Counted from the stretch's first letter, positions 8,842 through 17,967 are shown. The stretch is 64,000 nucleotides of DNA from Planctomycetota bacterium (GCA_029260755.1 JAJDCQ010000230.1:56947-120946); one strand, 5' to 3'. A program made the numbers and translations. The notes: generated from the letters alone by a model not told the origin.

Positions 8842-9423
8842 TCAGATGCGCGGGATCGAGACGCCCAGACGGAAGAGGCTCGGCGTGCTCCGCGGCGTGA
8901 TCGTCTGCGGGCGGGCGCGCTCGCTGCTCGCGGCGCCGCCGTCGTCGTGGCCGTCGGAGGTCGCGGGCGTCGAGACGGCCTGAGGCGCCGCGCGCCCCAC
9001 GCCGAAGCCGTCGCCGACGGTCGCCGCGGCGGGGCTCGAGGTGGCGCCGCCGGTCAGCAGGCCGAGGCCGACGCCGAGCACGGTCGCGGCCGCGAGCGAC
9101 GTCGACGGCAGGAGGCCGACCGCCGGCGCGGGCAGGAGCAGCGCCAGGAGGCCCTTCTTGCTCCGCCGGCGACGCGTCCTCTTCGCCTCCACCGTGCGGG
9201 CGTCCGCGAGGACGCCGGCGACGGGCGGACGCGCCGCCGCGGCGTCCGCCGCAGCCGCCGTCGCCGCCTGGATGAGGAGCGCGATCGAGGACTGGCTCGG
9301 CTCGCCCTCGGGCAGAGCCCGGATGGCGGACTCGATGCGCGCGAGCTCGGCAGGGCTGGGCTCGCTCGCCTCGGGAGTCGCCGGGGGCGCCCCGGAAGAT
9401 TCGACTGGTTTCTTCGCACCCAT
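8842..9423 (-). CDS. Membrane protein following the ECF sigma gene, candidate anti-sigma factor
   Basis: 193 residues. The N-terminal half is soluble and Ala-rich (about 20-80) with helices such as ELARIESAIRAL; a basic patch (AKRTRRRRSKK) precedes a hydrophobic segment (about 90-126) that is long enough for one or two membrane passes. The rest is low complexity. It begins 2 bases after the sigma factor stop, so the two are translationally linked. A zinc-binding HxxxCxxC anti-sigma motif is absent, so the anti-sigma role rests on gene order and topology alone. Confidence 0.6.
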   Translation of the reverse strand: MGAKKPVESSGAPPATPEASEPSPAELARIESAIRALPEGEPSQSSIALLIQAATAAAADAAAARPPVAGVLADARTVEAKRTRRRRSKKGLLALLLPAPAVGLLPSTSLAAATVLGVGLGLLTGGATSSPAAATVGDGFGVGRAAPQAVSTPATSDGHDDGGAASSERARPQTITPRSTPSLFRLGVSIPRI

Positions 9424-9425
9424 GA

Positions 9426-10292
9426 TCAGATCCCGTCCCTCAAGATGGCCGCCCCCTCGGGGGTGCGGAGGAGCGCTCGACGTAGATTCTCGAGCGCATA
9501 CCGCATGCGGCTCTTGACCGTGTTGCGCGGGGCACCGACGATCTCGCCGATGTCCTCGAACGGCAGCCCGACGCGCTGTCGCAGGAGGAGCACCTCACGC
9601 TGCGGCTCCGGAAGCTCGCCAATCGCGACCTCGAGCACCTCGAGGGTCTCGCGCCGGCGGGCATCGAGGTCGACGTTGGCGGCGGGATCCGGGATCGCCT
9701 CCGCGTCCGATCGTCGACCGTCTTGATTCTCGCGGGTCCCCGCCGACGGCAGGCGCCCCGACCCGACCAGGTGCAACCGCATCCGCCCCGCGCCGCGGTG
9801 GTTCGCGGCCGCCCGATCCGCCGCCCGCGGGCCCCGGCCGTCGCCGAGGACGCCCGAGCCGTCGAGCGACAGCGGCGCCGGCTTGCTCCGGCTCCGCAGC
9901 AGATCGGTGCACACGTTCCGGGTGATCCGGTAGAGCCAGGTCGTGAACTTCGACCCGCCCCGGAAGCCGGGGGCCCCTCGAACCACTCGGAGGAAGACCT
10001 CCTGGAAGATGTCCTCGCTCCGTCCTCGTTCCCCGAGGAAACGGCACGAGAAGTTGTAGACGCTTCGCGCATGGCGCGTGAGGAGGTGCTCGAACGCCCG
10101 GGCGTCGCCGTGCCGGTAGCGATCGAAGAGCTCCTCGTCCGAGAGCTCGGCCGCCTCATCGTCCCGGACCGGCTCCAGCGGGAGCCCATCGGGGGTGGGG
10201 AGCGGCGATGAAGCCGTCGCGCCGCAGCGCGCGGCGCGCTGCCCGGAGACGGCCTCTGGTGTAGGTTTCGGTTCGTGCATCGCGACGGTCAC
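9426..10292 (-). CDS. ECF-type RNA polymerase sigma factor
   Basis: 288 residues. After a variable N-terminus, sigma region 2 covers about 52-130 (LFDRYRHGDARAFEHLL, SEDIFQEVFLRV, FTTWLYRITRNVCTD) and sigma region 4 about 220-280 (ELPEPQREVLLLRQRVGLPF, then the helix-turn-helix IGEIVGAPRNTVKSRMRYAL). The linker is longer than usual by about 40 residues (roughly 150-195) and of odd composition. An internal ATG at 10280 is an alternative start. It is divergent from the VIT/vWA operon, and the promoter at 10348-10372 matches ECF consensus, which suggests autoregulation. Confidence 0.92.
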   Translation of the reverse strand: MTVAMHEPKPTPEAVSGQRAARCGATASSPLPTPDGLPLEPVRDDEAAELSDEELFDRYRHGDARAFEHLLTRHARSVYNFSCRFLGERGRSEDIFQEVFLRVVRGAPGFRGGSKFTTWLYRITRNVCTDLLRSRSKPAPLSLDGSGVLGDGRGPRAADRAAANHRGAGRMRLHLVGSGRLPSAGTRENQDGRRSDAEAIPDPAANVDLDARRRETLEVLEVAIGELPEPQREVLLLRQRVGLPFEDIGEIVGAPRNTVKSRMRYALENLRRALLRTPEGAAILRDGI

Positions 10293-10347
10293 TTCATCTG
10301 ACGACGGTGCCCTGCGGCGGATCTACGATCGGGCGCGTATTCCCATT

Positions 10348-10372
10348 GACGTCGTTTTCGCGCTCGCGTTCC
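10348..10372 (-). promoter_or_regulatory. Candidate ECF-type promoter of the sigma factor gene
   Basis: Reading the minus strand, GGAAC (10368-10372) and CGTC (10348-10351) are separated by 16 bases, the classical -35/-10 layout of RpoE-like ECF promoters. The predicted leader to the start at 10292 is about 50 bases. The 309-base divergent region 10293-10601 holds this site and the opposing one at 10516; I see nothing else assignable in it. Confidence 0.5.
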
Positions 10373-10515
10373 CAAGACGCATCGCGTCAAGATGCTCGAG
10401 CGCTCGCTCCCGCTTCCGCAACTGTAGAACAGCTCGGCGGTCCGCTTCATTCCACGCATTTCGAAGACGCCGTCTTTCTCGCACTCATCTTGCATCTCCC
10501 GGGTCCGTCGTTTCC

Positions 10516-10541
10516 GGAACTCGGAAGCCCGCCACATGGTC
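10516..10541 (+). promoter_or_regulatory. Candidate ECF-type promoter of the VIT/vWA operon
   Basis: GGAAC (10516-10520) and GGTC (10538-10541) are separated by 17 bases, matching the ECF layout found for the divergent sigma gene. Transcription would begin near 10549, about 50 bases before the ATG at 10602. Shared architecture suggests that the sigma factor drives this operon. Confidence 0.45.
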
Positions 10542-10601
10542 CAACCTCGGTGACGGGCCAAAGGCCCAAGAGAGACGACCTGCGACGGAGGCAAGGACCC
10601 C

Positions 10602-12944
10602 ATGCGCACCAAGAACTTCCGATTCCTGCCGGCGATCATCGGCCTCGCGGTAGCCACCCTCCTCGGGGGTGCCGCCGCGACCGAGGCCCGCGCGGATGGC
10701 TTCATCATCATCGAGCGGCCCGAGCCTGTCCCGCACCGGGTCAGTCGGCGGCAGATGCACTTCCCGCTCGCCGTGAAGATTCACGACGTGACCGTCCAGA
10801 TCAAGGACGGCGTCGCGATCACGAACATCGACCAGACGTTCTACAACCCGAACAACCGGGTCCTCGAGGGGACCTACATGTTCCCGGTGCCGGATGGCGC
10901 CGCCGTCGACAAGTTCTCGCTCTTCATCGAGGGCAAGGAGGTCGAGGCCGAGATGCTCGACCGCGACCGCGCCCGCGAGATCTACGAGGGCATCGTCCGG
11001 CGGATGGAGGATCCGGCGCTGCTCGAGTACGTCGGCCGGAGCATGTTCAAGGCGCGGGTCTACCCGATCCCGGCGAACGGCACCCGACGGATCAAGCTCT
11101 CCTACAGCCAGATCCTGCCGAAGACCGGCCCGATGCGGCGCTACATGTATCCGCTCAACACCGAGAAGTTCAGCAGCGCCCCGCTCGATCGCGCGGTCGT
11201 GAGGGTGCGGATCGAGTCGACCGGCAGCCCCGTCCGCAGCGTCTACAGCCCGACCCACGAGGTCGAGGTCGTCCGCCCGACGAGCGGCAACGTCGCCGAG
11301 GCGGTCTGGGAGCGCAGCGGCGTCACCCCCGACAAGGACTTCGTCCTCTACTACGACACCGGCGACAAGGACGTCGAGCTCTCGGTCCTCTCGTTCCGGG
11401 ATCACGACGGCGGCTACTTCGTCGCCCTCCTCTCGCCGGGCAGCTTCGACGACGAGAAGGAGTCGGTCGCCAAGGACGTCGTCTTCGTCTTCGACACGTC
11501 GGGCTCGATGGCCGGCGACAAGATGAACCAGTCGAAGAAGGCGCTCGCCCAGGCCATCGGCCGACTCGGCGACAAGGACCGGTTCGCGGTCGTCGACTTC
11601 AGCACCGACGTGCGCATGCTCGACCGCACTCTGATCGCCGCCGACGAGGCCGGCAAGAAGCGCGCGACGATGTACGTCGAGGGCCTCCGCGCCCGCGGCG
11701 GCACCGCGATCGACGACGCCCTCGCCGCCGCGCAGGGCTTCGAGGGGAGCGACGGCCGCCCGTTCTTCATCGTCTTCATGACCGACGGCCAGCCGACGAT
11801 CGGGCTCACCAAGCCCGACCAGATCATCAAGGCGACGACCAAGCGCCAGAAGGACTCGCAGCGGATCTTCGTCCTCGGGATCGGGGCCGACGTCAACACG
11901 CTGCTCCTCGACCAGATCGCCAAGGACAACCGCGGCGACCGCGACTACGTCCTCCCCGAGGAGAACGTCGAGGTGACGGTCAGCGCGTTCATCGACAAGA
12001 TCTCCTACCCGGTCCTGACCGACGTCGAGATCGAGTTCGAGGGGAGCTGGGTCCGCGACATCTATCCGAAGCGGATCGGCGACCTCTTCCGCGGCAACCA
12101 GGTCGTGATCACCGGTCGCTACCGCGAGGATGGTCCCGTCGCGATCCGGCTGCGCGGCAAGCGCGGCGCCGAGACGGTCGAGCCGGTCTTCGAGAACAAG
12201 TTCACGGCCGACAAGGGCCACGGCTTCGCGGCGCGCCTCTGGGCGCGGCGGAAGATCGGCTTCCTCCTCGACCAGATGCGCCAGAACGGCGAGACGAAGG
12301 AGGTCCGTGAAGAGGTCGTGTTCCTGGCGAAGAAGTTCGGGATCGTGACCCCCTACACGAGCTACCTCGTCGTCGAGGACGACGCCGAGATCCTCGCCGG
12401 CGCCCGTCAGAACGGCCGCGAGGCCCGCCCCGGCGCGACGCCGGCGCCCCGCGCTCCCGAGCGTGACGCGGCCGGCTCCGCCTTCGATCGTCTCCGGCGC
12501 GCCCAGTTCGGTCGCGGCATGAGCGGCGGCGAGGGTGGCGGTGGCGCCGACGGCGCCGCGCCGTCCGCCGAGCCCGAGGAGTTCGACGGCGACTTCCGCG
12601 AGAAGACCGGCGAGCGCGCCCTGCGCCTCGCGAAGAAGCTCGCCGAGAGCTCGCGAAAGGACAAGGGCACCGCCGACGACGAGGCGAAGTCCGAGGAGGA
12701 GCGCGTCGTGCTCGCCTCGGTCGTGCGTCGCGTCGGAACGCGGACCTTCTACAGCAAGGGCGGCGAGTGGGTCGACGCGACGATCGACGCCGACGACCTG
12801 AAGAAGGCGAAGAAGATCGAGGCGTTCAGCAAGGAGTACTTCGATCTCGTCGCCAAGAGCCGCGAGCTCGCCGAGTGCTTCTCGCTCGGCAAGAACGTGG
12901 TCGTGAAGGTCGACGGCACGGTCTACCGGGTCGTCTCGAAGTAA
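10602..12944 (+). CDS. Exported VIT and von Willebrand A domain protein 1
   Basis: 780 residues. Signal peptide (core 8-25, cleavage near AEARA, residue 31), then a VIT domain (about 35-175, including the hallmark LEGTYMFPVPDGAAV and REIYEGIVRRMEDPALLEYV), then a vWA domain (about 290-470) with an intact MIDAS: DTSGS (298-302), Thr368 of RGGTAIDD and Asp395 of FMTDGQP. A helical region follows, then a low-complexity linker (about 600-700) and a C-terminal module of about 75 residues ending YRVVSK. It has no sortase signal or C-terminal anchor, so it is probably periplasmic or secreted, binding ligands through a divalent metal. It is paralogous to the 15401 gene. Confidence 0.93.
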   Translation: MRTKNFRFLPAIIGLAVATLLGGAAATEARADGFIIIERPEPVPHRVSRRQMHFPLAVKIHDVTVQIKDGVAITNIDQTFYNPNNRVLEGTYMFPVPDGAAVDKFSLFIEGKEVEAEMLDRDRAREIYEGIVRRMEDPALLEYVGRSMFKARVYPIPANGTRRIKLSYSQILPKTGPMRRYMYPLNTEKFSSAPLDRAVVRVRIESTGSPVRSVYSPTHEVEVVRPTSGNVAEAVWERSGVTPDKDFVLYYDTGDKDVELSVLSFRDHDGGYFVALLSPGSFDDEKESVAKDVVFVFDTSGSMAGDKMNQSKKALAQAIGRLGDKDRFAVVDFSTDVRMLDRTLIAADEAGKKRATMYVEGLRARGGTAIDDALAAAQGFEGSDGRPFFIVFMTDGQPTIGLTKPDQIIKATTKRQKDSQRIFVLGIGADVNTLLLDQIAKDNRGDRDYVLPEENVEVTVSAFIDKISYPVLTDVEIEFEGSWVRDIYPKRIGDLFRGNQVVITGRYREDGPVAIRLRGKRGAETVEPVFENKFTADKGHGFAARLWARRKIGFLLDQMRQNGETKEVREEVVFLAKKFGIVTPYTSYLVVEDDAEILAGARQNGREARPGATPAPRAPERDAAGSAFDRLRRAQFGRGMSGGEGGGGADGAAPSAEPEEFDGDFREKTGERALRLAKKLAESSRKDKGTADDEAKSEEERVVLASVVRRVGTRTFYSKGGEWVDATIDADDLKKAKKIEAFSKEYFDLVAKSRELAECFSLGKNVVVKVDGTVYRVVSK

Positions 12945-12971
12945 GCCGCGACCACGCCCGCAGTCACCGCG

Positions 12972-13003
12972 CGCCCCGACCGCCCGAGAAGGCGGTCGGG
13001 GCG
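12972..13003 (+). terminator. Terminator-like hairpin after VIT/vWA gene 1
   Basis: A perfect 13-bp GC stem (CGCCCCGACCGCC with its complement) closes a 6-base loop, 27 bases past the stop at 12944. There is no T-run after it, so it may attenuate rather than terminate; the lipoprotein gene starts 33 bases beyond. Confidence 0.5.
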
Positions 13004-13036
13004 GCGGCGTGCGAATCGAACGCGCAGGAAGACCTC

Positions 13037-13633
13037 ATGCACTCGAGCCCCGCGATTCTCGCCCTCGCCCTGACCCTGCCGCTCCTCGCGGCGGCCTGCG
13101 AGCCGCCCGCCGAGGGCGAACCGACCGAGGCCGTCGCCGACGACGACGCCGCGGCTCCGCCCCCGGGCGACGACCACGCCGAGCCCGGTCCTCCGGGAGA
13201 GGTGCCGCAAGGCCCCCACATCATCGTCGCGAACGAGATCAACGACGTCGTCGTCGCGATCACCGGCGACGACGGGACGACCGTCGGGATCAACGAACGA
13301 CCCGTGGTCGTCAACATCCAGGTGCCGGGCGGCGAGAGCGCGTTCTTCCTCCGCCTGCTCCTCCGGGACACGATCGACGGCGTGCCGGTCGAGGTCTTCC
13401 TCGACTCGCCCGGGCTGCCGCCGCCCGTCCCCGGCGACGTCGACTGGGCCCACGGCCTGGTCGCCGAGCGGCTCGGGCGGGTACCCGGCGTCTCGGGGCT
13501 CTCGGTCGACCGCGGGTCGACCCCGCCGCGCCTCGTCCTCACGACGGACACCGACGCGCGCGCGAAGAAGCTGGCGACTGTGCTGCGGGACGCGGTCGCC
13601 GGGCACCCTCTCGTGATCGAAAAGTCGGATTGA
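13037..13633 (+). CDS. Lipoprotein of the VIT/vWA locus, unknown function
   Basis: 198 residues from the ATG at 13037, chosen because it gives a lipoprotein signal (LLAAAC, lipid-bearing Cys at about 20) and has a good AGGAAGA ribosome site. After an acidic Pro-rich linker (about 21-65) the folded part contains IIVANEINDVVVAITGDDGTTV, an alternating strand pattern, and a C-terminal mixed alpha/beta part with TTDTDARAKKLATVLRD. No family is recognised. It sits between VIT/vWA gene 1 and the HEAT gene and may tether the locus products to a membrane. Confidence 0.75.
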   Translation: MHSSPAILALALTLPLLAAACEPPAEGEPTEAVADDDAAAPPPGDDHAEPGPPGEVPQGPHIIVANEINDVVVAITGDDGTTVGINERPVVVNIQVPGGESAFFLRLLLRDTIDGVPVEVFLDSPGLPPPVPGDVDWAHGLVAERLGRVPGVSGLSVDRGSTPPRLVLTTDTDARAKKLATVLRDAVAGHPLVIEKSD

Positions 13634-13697
13634 GCTCGGACATCGGTCGCCCGTCCCCGTCATCGGAGACCGGGCCCCCCAGGGAAGGACCAGACGG

Positions 13698-15341
13698 ATG
13701 ACTCGACGGATGACTCGAATCAACTCCCTCACCTCGACTTGCGCCGCGGCGCTCCTCGTCGCGAGCCTGACGGCGCCCGCCGTCGCGCGCGCCGACGACG
13801 ACGCGGGCCCCTCGCCGCTGCGGGCTCGAATCGAGCTCGGCGAGGCCGGGCGGAGCGGCCCCGTCGAGGACGGCCGCGTGAGGCTCGGCCAGACGCCCCG
13901 GATCCGCGTGATCTGCGAGAACCCGACGGCCGCCCCGATCGGCCTGCAGGGTCCGCTCGGCGGCTCGGACTGGACGCTCGGCCGCCACGGCCAGCTGCTG
14001 ATCACCGGCCCCGACGGCGAGCGCCGCATCGTCGAGCCGAGCCTGGCCGACTGCTCCACCGACGCGAGGAAGCCGCTCGCGCCCGGTGAGAGCCGGACCG
14101 CCCATCTCTGGCTGGCCCGGTTCGTCGCCCTCACCGAGCCCGGCACCTGGGAGATCGCGGCCCGCTTCCTCGACGACCAGGGCCGGGTCGTCACGACCGA
14201 TCCGGTGCGCTTCGAGATCGACGCGCCGAAGGCGGTGGCGAAGGCCGGCCTCGTCGTCTCGATCGAGAGCAAGGGCGACGGAAGCTCCTCGAGTCTGCCG
14301 CCCGTCGAGGTGACCTTCGAGAACCGCGGCGAGAGCCCGGTCACGTTCGTCAAGCCGCTCGACGGCTCGCTCTGGGGCTGGCTCGAGCCGCACTACTGGT
14401 TCGTCGTCCGCGACGAGACCGGCCGGATCGTCCCGCCCGGCAGCCGCTGCGGCAACCACGGCGGCGCCTACACCGAGGAGACGATGGTGGAGCTCGCCCC
14501 CGGGCAGAAGCACGTGATCGAGACCTACCTCCCCGCGCAGGGGCTCGACGGCGGGCGGCACACCGTCTCGCTCTACTACATCATGAGCGCGCGCCCGGCC
14601 GGCCGGAACGCGCCGGGCGGCTTCCCGCCCGCCGAGGGCAAGGGCGGCGACCTGCCGGGCTCGGCGAAGCACCTGGTCCTCGGCGCGGTGAAGAGCAACG
14701 AGCTCGTCCTCGAGATCGAAGGCCCGCGCCCGCGGGCGTGGCTCGCCGGACCGCTCGACGAGGCGGTCGACAAGCTCCTCGAGGCCGTCGACGACGACGA
14801 CGCCGCACCCCACGGCGTCCGGCAGCGCGCGATCACCCTCCTCCACCACCTCGTCGCCCTCGACGTCCTCGGCGCACGCGAGGAGACGCGGATCCGCTCG
14901 GCGATGCGGACGCACCTCGCCGACCCCGAGTGGCAGATCGCCCGCGACTCGGCGATGCAGCTCCTGGCCTCGGTCGCCGACGACACGATGGTCGACGCGC
15001 TCCAGGCCGCGATCACCGCGCCCCGGAGCGGCGGGATGGAGCGCTACTACGCGGCCGACGCCCTCAAGCGCCTCGCCCCGACCGACTCGGCCGGCGCGTT
15101 CGCCGGGAAGCTCTCCGGCGCGCGGACGATCCCCGAGATCGAGGCGCTCTGCAACGCCCTCGAGATCATCACGGGCGAGCAGAACAACTGGAGCAAGCGC
15201 GAGGTGTCGCCAGGCGGCGGCGTCAGCACGACCTACCCCAACGGCGAGCAGTGGCGGCCGGTGCAGCGACGCTGGCTCGACTGGTGGCGCGTCTTCGGCG
15301 ACGAGTGGAAGACGAAGCAGAAGCGGGCGGCGGGCGAGTAG
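13698..15341 (+). CDS. Exported protein with HEAT-like repeats, VIT/vWA locus
   Basis: 547 residues. Starts at 13698 (MTRRMTRINSL) or at the second ATG, 13710. The signal peptide ends near VARA (about residue 31). Residues about 35-345 are beta-rich, in two Ig-like halves (RIRVICENPTAAPIGL and VEVTFENRGESPVTF), a pattern seen in exported adhesion or anti-protease modules. About 350-500 are helical, HEAT-like repeats (VRQRAITLLHHLVAL, MQLLASVADDTMVDAL), and the end is Trp-rich (RRWLDWWRVFGDEW). It lies 64 bases after the lipoprotein and 59 before VIT/vWA gene 2. The role is unknown. Confidence 0.8.
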   Translation: MTRRMTRINSLTSTCAAALLVASLTAPAVARADDDAGPSPLRARIELGEAGRSGPVEDGRVRLGQTPRIRVICENPTAAPIGLQGPLGGSDWTLGRHGQLLITGPDGERRIVEPSLADCSTDARKPLAPGESRTAHLWLARFVALTEPGTWEIAARFLDDQGRVVTTDPVRFEIDAPKAVAKAGLVVSIESKGDGSSSSLPPVEVTFENRGESPVTFVKPLDGSLWGWLEPHYWFVVRDETGRIVPPGSRCGNHGGAYTEETMVELAPGQKHVIETYLPAQGLDGGRHTVSLYYIMSARPAGRNAPGGFPPAEGKGGDLPGSAKHLVLGAVKSNELVLEIEGPRPRAWLAGPLDEAVDKLLEAVDDDDAAPHGVRQRAITLLHHLVALDVLGAREETRIRSAMRTHLADPEWQIARDSAMQLLASVADDTMVDALQAAITAPRSGGMERYYAADALKRLAPTDSAGAFAGKLSGARTIPEIEALCNALEIITGEQNNWSKREVSPGGGVSTTYPNGEQWRPVQRRWLDWWRVFGDEWKTKQKRAAGE

Positions 15342-15400
15342 CTTCCGCCGCGGACGACGCGAGATCTCACGCACGGGCGCGGATGCGCCGAGGTGATGCG

Positions 15401-17956
15401 ATGCGGACGATGACGAACGTTTCCATCGGAGCTCTGGCCCTGATCACGGGTCTGCTCCTGGCGCCGACCGCGGCGCGGGCCGACGGCTTCATCATCATCG
15501 AGCGGCCCCCGCGGCCGGCTCCGCATCGCCACGAGTACTTCCCGCTCGCGGTGAAGAACCACGACGTCACCGTCACCATCCGCGATGGGGTCGCCGTCAC
15601 CGAGGTCGACCAGACCTTCTGGAACCCCAACCCGACCCAGCTCGAGGGGACCTACATGTTCCCGCTCCCGGACGACGCCGCCGTGAGCAAGTTCTCGATG
15701 TTCATGGACGGCAAGGAGGTCGAGGGCGAGGTGCTCGACCGCGAGCGCGCCCGCACGATCTACGAGGGCATCGTCCGCAAGATGCAGGACCCGGCCCTCC
15801 TCGAGTACATGGGCCGCGGCATGTTCCGGGCGCGGATCTTCCCGATCCCGGCCCGCGGCGAGAAGCGGATCAAGCTCTCCTACAGCCAGGTCCTCGGCCG
15901 CTCGGGGACGCTCACCCGCTACAGCTATCCCCTCAACACCGAGAAGTTCAGCAGCGCGCCGCTGTCCCGCTGCGTCGTCCGGACGACGATCCACTCGAGC
16001 GGGGCGCCCATCCGGAGCGTCTACAGCCCGACCCATCCCGTCGAGGTCGTCCGGACGACCGACGGCGAGGCGAGCGCCCTCTACGAGCGCCACGACGTCC
16101 GCCCCGACAAGGACTTCGTCCTCTATTACAGCCAGGGCGAGCGCGACGTCGAGCTCTCGCTGATGTCGTTCCGCGACGCCGACGGCGCCTACTTCGTCGC
16201 CCTGGTCAGCCCGTACGGCGACGACGACGTCGATGCGATCCCGAAGGACGTCGCGTTCGTCTTCGACACCTCGGGCTCGATGGCCGGCGAGAAGCTCACC
16301 CAGGCCAAGGCGGCCCTCGGGCAGGCGATCGGCCGCCTCGGGCCGGACGACCGCTTCGCGATCCTCGACTTCTCGACCGAGGTGCGCAGCCTCTCGGACA
16401 CGCTCCTCCCCGCCGATGCGGAGAGCCGAACCAAGGCGCAGAGCTACGTCGCGAATCTCAAGGCGCGCGGCGGCACGGCCATCCACGACGCGCTCACCCG
16501 CGCGCTCGGCTTCGGCGAGGGCAACGGCCGGCCGTTCTTCGTCGTGTTCGTGACCGACGGCCAGCCGACGATCGGGCCGTCGAAGCCCGAGGAGATCCTC
16601 GCCGCCGCGAAGGCGAAGCGCCGTGGGAGCGAGCGGATCTTCGTCCTCGGCGTGGGTGAGGACGTGAACACGAACCTCCTCGACCGGCTCGCCGAGGAGA
16701 ACCGCGGCGACCGCGACTACGTCCTCCCGGGCGAGGAGCTCGAGGTCAAGGTCAGCGCGTTCATCGACAAGGTCGCCTTCCCCGTCCTCGCCGACGCATC
16801 GGTGAGCTTCGAGGGCGCCGCCGTTCGGGACGTCTACCCGAAGCAGGTCGGCGACCTCTTCCGCGGCAGTCAGGTGGTGATCACCGGCCGTTACCGCGAC
16901 GACGGCGCGGTCGCCATCCGCGTCCGCGGGACGCGCGGCGGCAAGAAGGTCGAGACGGTCGTCGAGGGCAAGTTCGCCGCGGCCGCCGAGCACGAGTTCG
17001 CCAGCCGACTCTGGGCGAAGCGCAAGATCGGCTACCTCCTCGACCAGATGCGCGCCCACGGCGAGAGCGGCGAGGTGCGCGACGAGATCATCTTCCTCGC
17101 GAAGAAGTTCGGCATCGTCACCCCGTACACCAGCTACCTCGTCCTCGAGGACGAGCCGACCGCCGCCGTCCCGTCGGGCGAGAACCGTCACCGCGGCCGC
17201 GAGGGCGACGACGGCTCGGCCCCCGACGGGGTGCCGAACGGCCGACGCTTCGCCGGCGGCGGCGGGCTCACCCCGAGCTCGGGCAGCGCGACGCCCGGGC
17301 CCGTCGTCCCGCCGGCATCGCCGGGCGACCGCGCCTTCACCGACGCGCTGCGCGAGCACGCGCGCCGATCGAAGCGGGCCGAGGAGCTCCAGCGCGGGCT
17401 CAAGGAGAGCAGCGGCAAGGACAGCCTCGGCGCGGCGCGCGTCGCCGGCGCCCTCCGCAAGCTCGACCGGCCGGACGAGGACGCGGAGGCCGAGAAGGGC
17501 GGCTACCGCTACGACGACGACGGACGCTACGCCCAGGGCCAGCAGGCTCCGGGCGGGGGTGGCGGCTCCGGCGAGGGCCGCTCGGGTCGGGGAGCCTGGA
17601 ACGGCTCGCCCGGCTGGAAGAAGCCCGCCACGACGTCCCCGACCGACCCGGCCGGGCGACGCGGAGAGGGCCGGACGGAGCTCCTCGAAGCGGGCGGCTC
17701 CCGAGCGCTCGTCCACCGGATCGGCGCGCGGACGTTCTACCGCCAGGGCGAGCGCTGGGTCGACGCGGCGGCCCGCGAGACGACGAAGACCGAGGACGAG
17801 GGCGAGAAGAAGGTCGAGGTCGTCCGGGTCGTCTACCTCTCCGACGAGTACTTCGAGCTCTGCCGGGCCGAGCCCGAGCTCGCGGCCTGCTTCACCCTCG
17901 GCGCGCGCGTCGAGGTGATGCACGGCGGGAAGCTGTATCGGGTCGTTCCGAAGTAG
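15401..17956 (+). CDS. Exported VIT and von Willebrand A domain protein 2
   Basis: 851 residues. The ATG at 15401 is preferred (signal peptide ending ARA at 26, GAGGTGA ribosome site); the open frame extends far upstream, but that part is antisense-like Arg/Pro junk. The VIT domain (about 28-170) and vWA domain (about 283-460) match gene 1 block for block. The MIDAS is intact: DTSGS (289-293), RGGTAIHD and FVTDGQP. The linker (about 590-760) is longer and more Gly/Pro/Arg-rich than in gene 1, and the C-terminal module (RTFYRQGERWVDA to YRVVPK) is conserved. A tandem duplication with divergence of the linker is the likely origin. Periplasmic or secreted. Confidence 0.93.
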   Translation: MRTMTNVSIGALALITGLLLAPTAARADGFIIIERPPRPAPHRHEYFPLAVKNHDVTVTIRDGVAVTEVDQTFWNPNPTQLEGTYMFPLPDDAAVSKFSMFMDGKEVEGEVLDRERARTIYEGIVRKMQDPALLEYMGRGMFRARIFPIPARGEKRIKLSYSQVLGRSGTLTRYSYPLNTEKFSSAPLSRCVVRTTIHSSGAPIRSVYSPTHPVEVVRTTDGEASALYERHDVRPDKDFVLYYSQGERDVELSLMSFRDADGAYFVALVSPYGDDDVDAIPKDVAFVFDTSGSMAGEKLTQAKAALGQAIGRLGPDDRFAILDFSTEVRSLSDTLLPADAESRTKAQSYVANLKARGGTAIHDALTRALGFGEGNGRPFFVVFVTDGQPTIGPSKPEEILAAAKAKRRGSERIFVLGVGEDVNTNLLDRLAEENRGDRDYVLPGEELEVKVSAFIDKVAFPVLADASVSFEGAAVRDVYPKQVGDLFRGSQVVITGRYRDDGAVAIRVRGTRGGKKVETVVEGKFAAAAEHEFASRLWAKRKIGYLLDQMRAHGESGEVRDEIIFLAKKFGIVTPYTSYLVLEDEPTAAVPSGENRHRGREGDDGSAPDGVPNGRRFAGGGGLTPSSGSATPGPVVPPASPGDRAFTDALREHARRSKRAEELQRGLKESSGKDSLGAARVAGALRKLDRPDEDAEAEKGGYRYDDDGRYAQGQQAPGGGGGSGEGRSGRGAWNGSPGWKKPATTSPTDPAGRRGEGRTELLEAGGSRALVHRIGARTFYRQGERWVDAAARETTKTEDEGEKKVEVVRVVYLSDEYFELCRAEPELAACFTLGARVEVMHGGKLYRVVPK

Positions 17957-17967
17957 GGAGGGGGGGG

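Noticed and set aside
14738..15400. N-terminal extension of VIT/vWA protein 2
   Set aside because: The extension overlaps the HEAT gene in another frame and is Arg/Pro-rich; the ATG at 15401 has a ribosome site and a signal peptide.
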